The notes: a model not told the origin generated them from the sequence alone. A stretch of DNA of 64,000 nt from Saccharomycopsis malanga (GCA_004014935.1 CP025324.1:806001-870000), one strand, 5' to 3'. Shown: positions 31,274 to 42,317, numbered from the stretch's first letter. Program-made: numbers and translations.

Positions 31274-33820
31274 ATGTCTCTTTCTGCCACAGCCTCGCAA
31301 TACGACCTGGAGGCGTTTTCAAACCCCAGAAAACCACCGCAGCCACCAGCGAAAAATGGGTCTCCTTCAAGACCAGCGGGAAACCCAATTCATAAAGGGT
31401 CCTATGGGTATGCAAACTCAGCTCTGACGTCGAACACGAGTTCCGCAAGCAGCAACTACCAGTTTAACTCAAAGGTTCCCCTAGGGCCTCTCTCGCCGAA
31501 CCTGAACACGTACAAGATCCAGCCTTTACAGTCACAGATTCTCAAGCAGGGCTTTGTATATGTGAAGGAGGACGGGATGTTTTTTAGCAAGTGGACCAAG
31601 AAGTTTCTCATTTTAACTGGCAAGGAGTTGACCTTTTACAAGGCAGTGAAAAGCAGTGAGAGCTCTAGCCAGTCTTCCATAGTTATCAAGAACTTGTCGA
31701 ATCCTCAGCTCAACAATTTCAACGATGGTAAGGCTGACGGTGTTGATTATTTCAACAACGATTCTCTCATCACCCAGAAACTCAGTCTTAATTTGATCAA
31801 CAAAATATTCAAGGTGCAACTCAACAAGCCTTTTTGTTTCCAGATCAACTATTCCAAGGACAACAGTGTGGTGAACATGAGTGTCAAGAACGACATTGAG
31901 GTTAAATCATGGATCAACGATATCTGGGCCCATTGTCCTGCCAACACACTTGGATTGAAGTCTTCTCCATTCAATTCGTCCAAATCATCTCTCAATAGTT
32001 TTGGGGTGAGCCAGAACTCTGTTTCAGGTCCGTCGAATTTCACTCACAAGGTCCACGTCGGGTTTGATCCTTCTAGTGGTGGGCTTGTAGGTCTTCCAGA
32101 CACCTGGAAAAAGTTGTTGGACAGCTCCAAGATTACCGACGAGGACTGGTCCAAAGACCCTACTGCTGTTATTGAGGCTTTGGAGTTCTACGCTGCAGTA
32201 AACGGTGCTAGCGGCGAAACCAATAAGGTTCCCGAGGCGCTCTTGAATGCTGCTGCTGGCAATCCATACGCCAATGTTCCTATGTTGGATAAGATTCCAG
32301 AAACGAAAAAACCAAGCGGGCCTCTTTACAACAGCACCAGTAACAGTAATAATAGTAATAATAACAGTTCTGTAGACACCTCATTGGAACCTACTGTTGG
32401 TTTAAAACCATTTAATCTTAGAAAGAATTCCAGCACGCCAAACGTCCAGGAACCAGAGGAGTTGATCAAACCATTGAATCTTAGAAGCAACACATCGCCT
32501 GCAAATGTTCCTACAAACAAACAACAACAGAACTTCACTCCTACGAGAAAAGCACCTACTGCACCAAAGCCAGCAGCACCAGACAGCAATTTGGTGCCAA
32601 TGAGAAGAGCACCAGCGCCGCCAGCTCACAATTCGCCACGTAATAAGCCTCAGCCAAACACACCACCAAAGTTCTCCAACGAGTCCAACAAGATGATCGA
32701 AAAACAAAAGGCTTTGCAGCAACAGAGAATGCAGCAGAAGGCCCAGCATCAAAGAGCACAGGCTCAGACCCAGCAGATGAAACCGTTGCCTGCAAAGACC
32801 CCAGAGCCAATGAGTAAAGAAGAGTATATCCAAAAGACACAGCAGAAACTTCAACAGCAGGCTAAACAGCAGGCTAAACAGAAACCACCAGCAGAAACAG
32901 AGAAACGGATCTCCACCATGACTGAGCCACAGATCATGGCCAAATTGCGTTCTGTGGTCATCAACATTGATCCAAAACCGTATTTCCAGATGGTCGAACG
33001 AGTTGGCCAGGGTGCTTCGGGTCTGGTGTATTTGGCAAAGTCGCTCAAGAGAAACGGAACCAAGGTTGCTATCAAACAGATGGATTTGTCTGCTCAACCA
33101 AGAAAAGAACTTATTGTCAACGAGATCTTAGTCATGAAGGATTCCCAGCACAAAAACATTGTCAATTTCCTCGAAGCATATCTCAGAGGTTCCAATGAGT
33201 TATGGGTCATCATGGAATACATGGAAGGTGGCTCTTTGACTGATGTTATTGATAATAACGCAGGTAAAATCACTGAACCTCAAATCTCTTCCATCTGTCT
33301 TCAAACAATTCAAGGTTTACAGAATTTGCACAGAAAACATATCATTCATCGTGATATCAAGTCCGATAACGTTTTGCTAGATTCTAACGGAAATGTGAAG
33401 ATTACCGATTTCGGTTTCTGCGCAAAACTTACTGACCAACGCTCCAAAAGAGCTACCATGGTGGGCACCCCCTACTGGATGGCGCCAGAAGTCGTCAAAC
33501 AAAAAGAATACGACGAAAAGGTTGACGTCTGGTCTCTCGGCATCATGACCATCGAGATGATCGAGGGACAGCCCCCTTACTTGGACGAAGAACCCTTGAA
33601 AGCATTGTACTTGATCGCTACCCACGGCACACCAAAGTTGAAAAACCCTGCCGAGTTGAGCGATGACATCAAAAAGTTCCTCAGCATTTGTCTTTGCGTA
33701 GACGTAAGATACAGAGCTAACACAGACGAATTGTTGGAGCATGACTTTATCAAAACTGCCTGCTCCGTCAGCCAGTTGAGTCCATTGTTGGACTGGAAAA
33801 AAAAGAAAGATAACCATTAG
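31274..33820 (+). CDS. CLA4: PAK-family protein kinase Cla4
   Basis: An 848-residue Cdc42 effector kinase acting in budding polarity, septin assembly, cytokinesis and hyphal growth. Domains in order: a PH domain at about 91-220 (FVYVKEDGMFFSKWTKKFLIL), which separates Cla4 from Ste20; a CRIB domain at about 251-282 (NFTHKVHVGFDPSSG); a Pro/Gln-rich linker with poly-Gln and Lys/Gln repeats; and the kinase at about 569-835. Kinase landmarks are GQGASG, VAIKQM (Lys near 597), HRDIKSDN and DFGF, followed by VGTPYWMAPE. The glycine loop reads GASG-CTG-VY where S. cerevisiae Cla4 has Ser, consistent with CTG coding Ser. The ATG at 31274 (MSLSA) matches the S. cerevisiae start (MSLSAAA). Confidence 0.95.
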   Translation: MSLSATASQYDLEAFSNPRKPPQPPAKNGSPSRPAGNPIHKGSYGYANSALTSNTSSASSNYQFNSKVPLGPLSPNLNTYKIQPLQSQILKQGFVYVKEDGMFFSKWTKKFLILTGKELTFYKAVKSSESSSQSSIVIKNLSNPQLNNFNDGKADGVDYFNNDSLITQKLSLNLINKIFKVQLNKPFCFQINYSKDNSVVNMSVKNDIEVKSWINDIWAHCPANTLGLKSSPFNSSKSSLNSFGVSQNSVSGPSNFTHKVHVGFDPSSGGLVGLPDTWKKLLDSSKITDEDWSKDPTAVIEALEFYAAVNGASGETNKVPEALLNAAAGNPYANVPMLDKIPETKKPSGPLYNSTSNSNNSNNNSSVDTSLEPTVGLKPFNLRKNSSTPNVQEPEELIKPLNLRSNTSPANVPTNKQQQNFTPTRKAPTAPKPAAPDSNLVPMRRAPAPPAHNSPRNKPQPNTPPKFSNESNKMIEKQKALQQQRMQQKAQHQRAQAQTQQMKPLPAKTPEPMSKEEYIQKTQQKLQQQAKQQAKQKPPAETEKRISTMTEPQIMAKLRSVVINIDPKPYFQMVERVGQGASGLVYLAKSLKRNGTKVAIKQMDLSAQPRKELIVNEILVMKDSQHKNIVNFLEAYLRGSNELWVIMEYMEGGSLTDVIDNNAGKITEPQISSICLQTIQGLQNLHRKHIIHRDIKSDNVLLDSNGNVKITDFGFCAKLTDQRSKRATMVGTPYWMAPEVVKQKEYDEKVDVWSLGIMTIEMIEGQPPYLDEEPLKALYLIATHGTPKLKNPAELSDDIKKFLSICLCVDVRYRANTDELLEHDFIKTACSVSQLSPLLDWKKKKDNH

Positions 33821-35348
33821 TCTTCGTTTACTGCTGCTGCTGCTGCTTCTTTTTGTTTTGTTTACTTCTTTGTTTCTTACCATTCTCATTTCTTGATTTA
33901 ATGTTAATACCTGCTACATCCTCAGCTTTTGATTCCCGTTTTATTACTCTTTTTATAATCCACTCGTAGGTTGTATTTTCCATATCCTGAGTGTCGCAAG
34001 ATTCCCCCTAGTTAATTGGTCTTTATTTCTTTTGTTTTTGTTTTGAGCACTTTTGTATTAAAACCCTCAGATGGCGTGTCACTGCTACGCTACAATATAT
34101 GAATATTAGAGTTAGGTTTTTGTAAGAAGACTTGGTGTGATGCAATCAAAGAGGAGAAATAAGTAGTTACTAATGGAAGTTTGTGATTTGGATCACTAGA
34201 AAATCAAAACCAATAATGATACGTTTTTTTTTGTTGATGATAATTCAATAATAGTCATTTTCAAAAACCCACTATTGGGCAGTTTTATTTATGATAATCT
34301 TATATATTGTTATACTTCGAAGAAAACGGTTCTTCTTTACTTTAACCAACTACTTAATGATGAAAAAAGTACAACTTTAACGTGGGAAAAGAGTTTTTAG
34401 TAGTGTATGGTTTACCAAGAAGACGGTACATCCAAGTACTGGAAAGTAAGAATTAGGCGACGTACAATTTTTAATCAACCTCTTTTGGATTGACCCCTAC
34501 TTCATATCTCTTAAATGATTTTGATTCATCAACGATATTCTTGACATATCCTCACTCATTTAACTTCCCGCACTTTGCTAGTGAGCCACTAGAACTTTGA
34601 GCTCCTGACAAATCAGTTTGGCAACAAACAAAATAACATTTTGCATTGTGTAATTTTTTAGACTTTTTTCAAATAAATGAATATTCCAAACACCGCTTAA
34701 GAATCTTGTTTACAATATTACAACGATTCAAGCTACAATCAACTAAAACCAATAACAGCCGCAATAGTCAAATCTTATGCTGTCATAAGCTATTTTCAGC
34801 ACTGCAAATGCAACTAGCAAGTAGAAACATACCAGACTCAATACCCTTCCTCATGTCTTCAATTTCACTAGCTCTACAAGCACATCCACATCATTTTATG
34901 CTAATCTTATATTAATGTTCTGGTTATCAATCTAAATTTAACGTCCGACAGTTCGAGTCAATCTATGCAATAGAATAGTTTATTGTGAGTTGTGAAAACA
35001 CTAAATGCGAGTGTATGTCATGAAATTGTGATAAACTGAGCAATGGCCTATGACATGGCATTAAACGAAGACATTATAGGGCATGAAAACAAGGCATAGC
35101 AAAAATATTGAAAAAAATATAAGCAGAATTGAAAGAATGAGACATTCTTAACGAGGTGGAAGCATCAAATCATGGCCATCGATCATAGGAACGATATTAA
35201 ACAAGAAAAAAAAAAGCAAAACACAAAAAACTATTGAACCAAAAGACATTAAAAAGATTAAAAGCACATAATTGAAGAAAAAAAAAGTTATGAGAAAACT
35301 AATATACAAAAGTATGCCTAGCTAGTAGGCAAATTGGGAGCAACCCGG
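33821..35348. other. Convergent intergenic region CLA4-EPL1
   Basis: About 1.5 kb of AT-rich 3' flanks. A short CTG-triplet run (five units) lies just after the CLA4 stop at about 33831. Near EPL1 there are several A-rich runs. The open frame at 34646-34915 shows nothing recognisable. No repeat or RNA gene is seen. Confidence 0.4.
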
Positions 35349-37829
35349 TTAAACTTTTTGCTGTGTAGGTTGCCTTGGTTGCTGTTGCAGATGTTGTTGT
35401 AACTGCTGGTGTTGAGGCTGTGGGGTTGATTGTTGCAGCTGAGATGTAGGCTGCGGTTGAACTTTTTGCTGTTGGGATTGCAATTTTTGTTGCTGTTGGA
35501 GTTGTCGCTGTTGAGAAGCAGCTTGTTTTGCTTGTGTAATTTGTTGAAGACGTTGTTGCTGTAACAACTGCATTCTTTTTCTGTTGTGAAGAATCACTTG
35601 TTGACGTTGGATTTGGGCTTCTCGATATGATTCGTAAGCTTTGGAAAGCAACATGCTACCGAATCTTATGGATTGAGTATCATTTGAGATGCAATTCAAT
35701 TTTGAAGGGTCAGAGCCAAACGGATCGTATTGGGCTTTCATTGATTCGGAAAAATCGTTATCAAACTTCCATCTGCTATCATGTCTGATATACTTATCTA
35801 CTTGTGAATCATATATATCAGAGCCTTTTTCTTGATGTACTCGTTTGGACAACAATGTGTTCTGATCCACATCCATTTCCTCGCTGTCGATATCCATGAA
35901 ATCACCGAGAGAGAAATCAGACTTGCGTAATAACCCTCGGCGATCAACCATAACTCTTCCTCCACGGCCAACTCTCTTACGAAGCCGGAATATCGGCTCC
36001 GAGACATTAGGAGCGCTGTTCTTCTCGTAAGGGGTGTACTGTTCTGGTTGGAGGGGGTTTGAACTGACAGGCTCGGGGACGTTTCCATTGAGGCTTGCTG
36101 GTTTAATTATGTCCAACAAGCTGTGGAGATGGGTATCGGTGACTTTTTGGCCGTTGCTACCGTCAAATGCCATGGCCATATCAGAAGGTTTGGTGCTGGT
36201 TATGTGACTACGAAGGTCGTCGTTGAGGTAGTTGCTCGTTTGCACCTCAAACAAGCTGGAAATAATAGAGCTGTAAGGCAAATGGGTGTATTCCTGTATG
36301 TCTGCATTAGCATTAGACAAGTTAAAGAATGGATTCATGGAATCGTCTGTCAAATTGATCCAATCTTCGTTATTCTCATGCAATTGTCGCTGTCTCAACT
36401 TGTCGTTGACAGCTTTTTCAATGGCACTGTTTTTGTTCATCAAAACTTGTCCCACAGTCTCCAAATCCATATCTGGAATCTTAGAAGCCGGGAGTTTAAC
36501 ATACGGTTGTGCAGTGATGTGTGTGTTGGTCGCTTGTTTTTTAGCCTTTGTTTCTTCAATAAGTGCAGCAGCAGACATCTTTTGAGACTTGTGTAATCTT
36601 TCCTTCTTGATCTTTTCTTCTGCAAGCTTGGTTGATAAAAGAAGAGGTTCTTCTTTAGGAGGTTGGATGATTTTCTTCTTTTTATGTTGCACCAAATCTT
36701 CCTCCTCTCCTTTGATACCCAACTCGCGTTTCAATGTCTTTACCTTGCATCTGTTTTCAAAAACGTCTCTTTCTGAAAGTAACGACTCCTTGCGTCGCAA
36801 TTCTCTCTGCGCGACCAACGATATCAACATCTTCACGCTTTTCAATTCAATATGAAGACGCTTCAACTTTTCTGCACTCTGGATGTCTGTTTTTCTGGTC
36901 TTTCGATGCTGTCTGAACTCCCGTCTGCGGAAACATATGTAGGGGTCGTCATCGTTGTTCTTGTCAGCAGGATCTTCAAACTTCAATTCCGGTATGATTG
37001 CCCGACCTTCTCGTTCAATCTTCCGTTTTTTCCAAAAGTCATACATGTCCTGGCCAAACTCATCTAGAAGAGCCAGCAACAGTCTCAAACTCTTCTCTTT
37101 CTTCGCTTGATCAACAGGATCCAAAAGGGTTACAAAACTGTCTACATGTAACTCCTCCTTGAGAGATTCTTTGATAGAATCACGCGCGGTGCTCTTGGGA
37201 ACCAAAGCATACTCTTTCACCTGCTCATATCCTAAGATCTCAGTGGGATCTATAACAATAAAGGGCTGTCGCTCTTTTATCACTGTCTCATACGCATCTA
37301 TTATAATCTCATACTCGTCTTCCAGTAACGGCTTTTTCTTGGCATTCTTCGCCTGCTTGTTATACTCAATGAGAAACTCCTCGTCCTCCTCATCCATGCA
37401 ATACGGAACGCCACATGTGTCTTCCACCGTAGCAGACGTCTTCAAATAAGAACTCGGAGCATGGAAACTGCCAGTATAATACTTTTTCGCCTCCTTCCAA
37501 AGCTTCGAGGCATCAGGCGTCGGAATGAAAAACTTGCTAGCCTGCTGGCTAGCAACCTCAGCTGCCCTGGAAGACTTGGTCAAGGACGCGGCGGACGGTT
37601 TTCCCGAGCCGGTCACCGGAGCGGATACCGGACCGGAGCGCATAATCCGCTGGAGGTGCACTTCGGTCTCCTCATGTTTCTCCACCCCCGTTTCCACATG
37701 CTGGAGCTCACGCTGCTGGTCTTCCTTTTCGAGGTCTGGCACCTCCGATTGCCTGAGGATTTGAAGCGTCTGCTTCACTGAGATCTTCCGCTGTCTGAAA
37801 CGAGCACCGACCGAAGGAGGAACCGCCAT
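35349..37829 (-). CDS. EPL1: Enhancer-of-polycomb-like NuA4 subunit Epl1
   Basis: An 826-residue scaffold of the NuA4 and Piccolo histone H4/H2A acetyltransferase complexes. The N-terminal EPcA region starts MAVPPSVGARFRQRKISVKQTLQILR and continues with FFIPTPDASKLWKEAKKYY and YNKQAKNAKKKPLLEDEYEII, which anchor Esa1 and Yng2. A second charged region at about 290-440 includes RRREFRQHRKTRKTD. The C-terminus is strongly Gln-rich (about 740-826), as in fungal Epl1. It is divergent from NAT1, with about 520 bp between starts, in a shared promoter with PACE-like motifs. Confidence 0.92.
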   Translation of the reverse strand: MAVPPSVGARFRQRKISVKQTLQILRQSEVPDLEKEDQQRELQHVETGVEKHEETEVHLQRIMRSGPVSAPVTGSGKPSAASLTKSSRAAEVASQQASKFFIPTPDASKLWKEAKKYYTGSFHAPSSYLKTSATVEDTCGVPYCMDEEDEEFLIEYNKQAKNAKKKPLLEDEYEIIIDAYETVIKERQPFIVIDPTEILGYEQVKEYALVPKSTARDSIKESLKEELHVDSFVTLLDPVDQAKKEKSLRLLLALLDEFGQDMYDFWKKRKIEREGRAIIPELKFEDPADKNNDDDPYICFRRREFRQHRKTRKTDIQSAEKLKRLHIELKSVKMLISLVAQRELRRKESLLSERDVFENRCKVKTLKRELGIKGEEEDLVQHKKKKIIQPPKEEPLLLSTKLAEEKIKKERLHKSQKMSAAALIEETKAKKQATNTHITAQPYVKLPASKIPDMDLETVGQVLMNKNSAIEKAVNDKLRQRQLHENNEDWINLTDDSMNPFFNLSNANADIQEYTHLPYSSIISSLFEVQTSNYLNDDLRSHITSTKPSDMAMAFDGSNGQKVTDTHLHSLLDIIKPASLNGNVPEPVSSNPLQPEQYTPYEKNSAPNVSEPIFRLRKRVGRGGRVMVDRRGLLRKSDFSLGDFMDIDSEEMDVDQNTLLSKRVHQEKGSDIYDSQVDKYIRHDSRWKFDNDFSESMKAQYDPFGSDPSKLNCISNDTQSIRFGSMLLSKAYESYREAQIQRQQVILHNRKRMQLLQQQRLQQITQAKQAASQQRQLQQQQKLQSQQQKVQPQPTSQLQQSTPQPQHQQLQQHLQQQPRQPTQQKV

Positions 37830-38347
37830 CGTTCTTATGGGTGAGCCATCTATTGTCCAAAGTAGGGTGCGTGGTGGGTGCGATTGTAGGGGCTTATAGC
37901 CATACCAGAGCGCTGACTATGGTGGCAAAATTTGTATGGTGTGAATGCCGCGTCTTCTGACAATATAAGCTGCAAATAATTGTGTTGTTTTGTCGAATTC
38001 CCAGCCTGATGTTGTCCTGTAAACTTGCGCTGTTGACAAGTGTTTGTTTTGGTTCACACGCGATTTAGCCCCCTAATTCTGTCCCGATATTTGCCACTGG
38101 TGAGCTAGAAAAATTTTCGCCCGCCCCGCGGCCCGCTTGCGCCTACAGATGTCCCGCTGTGGTTGCTACGTGCTACATCCGGGTAACATTAACTTGCATA
38201 AAACATAAACAACATGAATAAATGAAATGCAAGTCTCACATGTCTGAATTTTTCAGGTGGATTGGAGAGATCAAGTAGGTACGGTACTATTCTATTCCAT
38301 AATAAAGACGAGAAAAGGTTTTGTAGATTGCAAGAAATCAATGCAAG
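37830..38347. promoter_or_regulatory. Bidirectional EPL1/NAT1 promoter with PACE-like sites
   Basis: A 518-bp divergent promoter. GGTGGCAAA, the exact proteasome-associated control element bound by Rpn4 in S. cerevisiae, lies at 37921-37929, about 90 bp upstream of EPL1. A second near-match (TTTGCCACT, reverse orientation, 38090-38098) lies about 250 bp upstream of NAT1. The RPN4 gene itself is 5 kb away. Binding is inferred from consensus only. Confidence 0.5.
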
Positions 38348-40906
38348 ATGTCGAGAAGAAGAACAGGACAGAATATGTTTGCGACCAAGGAAGATACAAA
38401 CTTCACTGAGGCCCTCAAGTTGTATGAGGCCAAACAGTATAAGAAGGCCCTCAAGTTGGTTGATACAAATTTGAAAAAAAAAAACCATTCTGAGTCTGTT
38501 GCCTTGAAAGGATTATTATTGTATAATATTCATAACAGCAATGGTAAGAATGAGGATCCAGAGCATCGTGAAGCTCAGCTTTATTTCAAAAAAGCATTGA
38601 AAGACAACGAAACCAATCCGATCATCAACCATATTGTGGCTATTTTCTACCGTGCTCTTCCAGACTATGCGGAGGCTGCCAAGTATTACAAGTTGGCAGT
38701 GGACTACGGGTCGGAGAACAAGAACATCTTGAAAGATTTGGCTGTCACAGAGGCGCAGTTGAGACGGTACAAGGCGTTGGCCAACTCGAGATCTGAGGTG
38801 TTGAATGCGTTTCCGGGGTATCGGGCCCACTGGACCGGTTTGGCTGTGGCACATCATTTAAACCAGAACTATGAATTGGCCGAGAAAACATTGAGTCGGT
38901 TTGAGGATTTGGCCGAGGGCAAGTTGTCGGAGCCAGAGTTCTTTGAGCATTCCGAGTGTTTGTTGTATAGAAACAAGATTATCTACGAAAGTGGTGATAT
39001 CAAACGGGCATTGGCATCTTTAGACGATATATATGCTAATGTGTTGGATAAATTGAGTGTTGAGGAAGCCAGGGGAATTTACCAAACTCTTCTTGGTGAC
39101 AAGAAAGCCGCTTCTCTTACCTATAGAAAGTTGTTGAAAAGAAACCCAGATAAGACAGAATATTACTTTTTGTTGGAATCTGCCTTGGAGATTCGCTCTA
39201 CCGATATAAAACGTAGATTAAAATTGTACAACAAGTTGGAACAATTCTATCCAAAGTCTGACCCTCCAAAGATCATTCCGCTTGTATTTTTGGATGCCGA
39301 AAGTTCTGAGTTCAAAGAGAAATTGAACAGTTATTTGGTCACCAAATTATCGAAGGGCGTACCTTCTGTTTTCAATGCCTTGTCTTTTCTCTATAAACTT
39401 CCTGCCAAGGTCAAAATCATGGAACAACTTGCGTTTGAGTTTTTGAATAAGGTCAACAGTGAGAAATCCGACCCAACTATTTCTGTATGGACTTTGTATT
39501 TCATATCCCAGCATTATTTGAAACTTGGCAATTTGTCCAAGGCTGAGGAGTTTATCGACAAAGCCATTGGCCATTCGCCTACTTTGGTGGAATTGTTGCT
39601 ATTCAAAGCCAAAATCACCAAACATAAGGGTGATTTTGAAACTGCTGGTGAAATTGTAAATGGTGCCAGACTTTTGGACTTGCAAGATAGATTTATAAAT
39701 TGCAAAACAGTCAAATACTACTTAAGAGCCAACAATGTGGAAAAAGCAATACAAGTGGCTTCCTTATTCACTAAGAACGATAATGCCATCAACGGATTGA
39801 AAGATTTGCATTTGATGCAAGTCCATTGGTATCTTATTGAGGAAGCAGAAGCTTATTTCCGCTTGTTCAAAGACTCTCACAGCAAATTGATAACCCGCTT
39901 ATCTGCATTAGAAAGCTCTGATGTCACTCCCGAAACCATAAAGGATGTTAAGGAAAACATTGACTTGGTGAACAAGTATAAGGGATTGTCTGTGAAGCGG
40001 TTTATGGCTGTAGTAAGCAATTACAAAGACTTTGAAAACGACCAATTAGATTTCCATAGCTATTGTCTTAGAAAAGGAACTCCAAGAGCTTACATTGACA
40101 TGTTGAATTGGGCAGATAATCTATACAACCAACCATTGTTTTTAAGAGCCGTTAAAGGCCTTTCGGAAATCTATCTTGAAATCAACCATGAATTAATGAC
40201 GAAAGATACCTCTCTTATTGAAAAATACACATCTTTGGCTCTCGACAAAAAGAACAATAGAGGAAAAAACAAAAATAAATTCAACAAGAAGAAAGAAGAT
40301 GAGGCAGCTAAAGTCACTGCTTATGACAATGATTCTGACATTTATGGCGAAAATTTCATCTTCACTTCAAAACCTATGGACGATTTGTACGAACATTTCG
40401 CCTTGATAAAAAACAAAACCTCTGTTTTTTACTTGAAACTCGCCTTTTTCATCTTCTTGTACCAAAGCAAATTTATCTTAGCGTTCCAATTGTTGAAGTC
40501 CTCAAAGGAGTTGATCTCTCAATCATCTTTCTTGCCCTATGCCTTGGTGAAATTGACAATAGCCGCCAACGCTAATAAAGACCCAAAGTTAGCTGCCATT
40601 ACCCAAGTTTTGTTAAAATCCGTGTCCGCAATTTTCCCAGACTTCAAGATTGACAATCTTCAGGAATCATTTGCCAACTTTTTCAAAAACATTGAAATCA
40701 ATCATGATCTTGAAAATATTTATTTGCGTTTGAAAACATTGAAAATTGTTGATACTGAAAAGTTTGGCCTAGAATTTGAAGCTTTAGGCCAAAGAATTGT
40801 TTCAATTGCTTCGAGAGATCTTGACAAATCGTTGTCTCGCAACGATGAAGTCATTGCTAGGGATTATGTTGCCTCAAATGGTAGCGAAGACTACTACTGG
40901 ATATAG
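38348..40906 (+). CDS. NAT1: N-terminal acetyltransferase A auxiliary subunit Nat1 (Naa15)
   Basis: An 852-residue TPR scaffold that binds the catalytic subunit Ard1 and anchors NatA at the ribosome, for co-translational N-terminal acetylation of Ser, Ala, Thr and similar starts. The opening SRRRTGQNMFATKEDTNFTEALKLYEAKQYKKALK is characteristic. TPR-like helices run through most of the protein (YYKLAVDYG, DLAVTEAQLRRYKAL). A Lys/Asn-rich stretch at about 635-650 and the conserved C-terminal region (KTSVFYLKLAFFIFLYQ) fit NAT1. The ATG at 38348 is chosen because the upstream ATG at 38341 is in another frame. Confidence 0.92.
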   Translation: MSRRRTGQNMFATKEDTNFTEALKLYEAKQYKKALKLVDTNLKKKNHSESVALKGLLLYNIHNSNGKNEDPEHREAQLYFKKALKDNETNPIINHIVAIFYRALPDYAEAAKYYKLAVDYGSENKNILKDLAVTEAQLRRYKALANSRSEVLNAFPGYRAHWTGLAVAHHLNQNYELAEKTLSRFEDLAEGKLSEPEFFEHSECLLYRNKIIYESGDIKRALASLDDIYANVLDKLSVEEARGIYQTLLGDKKAASLTYRKLLKRNPDKTEYYFLLESALEIRSTDIKRRLKLYNKLEQFYPKSDPPKIIPLVFLDAESSEFKEKLNSYLVTKLSKGVPSVFNALSFLYKLPAKVKIMEQLAFEFLNKVNSEKSDPTISVWTLYFISQHYLKLGNLSKAEEFIDKAIGHSPTLVELLLFKAKITKHKGDFETAGEIVNGARLLDLQDRFINCKTVKYYLRANNVEKAIQVASLFTKNDNAINGLKDLHLMQVHWYLIEEAEAYFRLFKDSHSKLITRLSALESSDVTPETIKDVKENIDLVNKYKGLSVKRFMAVVSNYKDFENDQLDFHSYCLRKGTPRAYIDMLNWADNLYNQPLFLRAVKGLSEIYLEINHELMTKDTSLIEKYTSLALDKKNNRGKNKNKFNKKKEDEAAKVTAYDNDSDIYGENFIFTSKPMDDLYEHFALIKNKTSVFYLKLAFFIFLYQSKFILAFQLLKSSKELISQSSFLPYALVKLTIAANANKDPKLAAITQVLLKSVSAIFPDFKIDNLQESFANFFKNIEINHDLENIYLRLKTLKIVDTEKFGLEFEALGQRIVSIASRDLDKSLSRNDEVIARDYVASNGSEDYYWI

Positions 40907-41258
40907 ATCAATTACCTAAAAAGAGATTTTTTGCTGATTGCTATCATATTTCCTATTTTTTGAATATTTGAATATTTTTAGCTCTCTGCCAAGCCCAATA
41001 GCACTCAACTAGTATATTTTGGAAAGAACTTTAAATTTTAAAAATACTTTTCATATGAAACAAGTTACTCAATATGTAGTTGTGTGAAGTATCATGTATG
41101 TCTTCTTGTAGATCATGCTATTTCCACACCCTTCCTTCAGACTATTCTCACTAAATGTTATTAATTCCATTAGATATAGTATGTACTGCTATAACTTGAA
41201 CGATAAATCAGGATTCCATCTATAGAGTAGATAATCACATTGTTTTGTTCTCAATTCA

Positions 41259-41331
41259 GCCCTTATGGCCAAGTTGGTAAGGCGCTACACTAGTAATGTA
41301 GCGATCCTCAGTTCGAATCTGAGTGAGGGCA
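41259..41331 (+). tRNA. tRNA-Thr (anticodon AGT), copy 1
   Basis: A 73-nt intronless tRNA. The acceptor GCCCTTA pairs with TGAGGGC, and A is the discriminator base. Box A is ATGGCCAAGTTGG, the anticodon stem is CTACA/TGTAG around CTAGTAA, and the T arm is CTCAG-TTCGAAT-CTGAG. Anticodon AGT (inosine at 34) decodes ACU/ACC. A T-run follows immediately as terminator. Confidence 0.95.
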
Positions 41332-41977
41332 CATATTTTTTTTGTCTTTGCAAGCTGGTCATCCTAAATTTTTCAATGAAGTTAACAAAATGGCATTAAT
41401 AGTAACCACTGTAATACACGGACTTGCAAAAAGGAGACATTAATTCAAATTTTCAAAGTTTACATTACTATTTTAGTAGCCTTTATCCATGACTAACCTG
41501 CTAAGAGAAAGCCTTAAAAGTCCAGCTGTTGATGGGACTCACATGCCATATATTTTATCAAAACAATTTAGCAACTGCTAAAAGTTGAAAAAGTTTTATT
41601 CCCATTTGTAGCTTATGAACCAAAATATGTAGTAGGGTTTAAATATATCCATCATTATAAGTATTAGTAACAGGTTTGTTTTGAAGATATCTGCATGGCT
41701 GGAGATCAAATATCAAAAATTAAATTTTACACCGGGCACTGTATAGAATAATACAGGAGATATCATAATGAGGAATGATATGCCTTTTCCTTACTCTTTT
41801 TTTTTGTAAACAGATTGTTAAATGTCTGCCAGCTAGTTGATTAACCTCATTTTAACTAATAAACACTATAGTTGTTACGTGTAAAATAATTTACTCTATC
41901 AAAGTTTCAGAGGTGCTCCATCCAATATTATATATTTGGCAAATGATATATACAGAAAATTTTTTAGAGACGAATAA

Positions 41978-42050
41978 GCCCTTATGGCCAAGTTGGTAAG
42001 GCGCTACACTAGTAATGTAGCGATCCTCAGTTCGAATCTGAGTGAGGGCA
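41978..42050 (+). tRNA. tRNA-Thr (anticodon AGT), copy 2
   Basis: Identical in all 73 positions to the copy 719 bp upstream and in the same orientation. It is followed by an eight-T terminator. The flanks differ from copy 1 beyond the gene itself. Confidence 0.95.
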
Positions 42051-42317
42051 TTTTTTTTACAACTTTTGTAAAGCATTCTTGATGAAAAACCAAAATTTTT
42101 AGAAAAGTGGTAGGTATCCACCTTTTTCATTATCATTCTAGAATAATGTGTTTTCTGGTTTAGTGTAATATTTCAGTAGTGACGAAGTTATATACCTTCA
42201 GCGAGTTCCACGTATTTTTGTTACATCTAATTTCATTATTTTATACCAGACATGAACCGCTCAAGTTACGAACTTATATAAAGATAGCTATAAAGACTGG
42301 AGTATTAGAAAGTGTGT

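Noticed and set aside
41891-42136. 81-residue minus-strand frame
   Set aside because: It runs through the antisense of a tRNA-Thr gene, so it is not coding.
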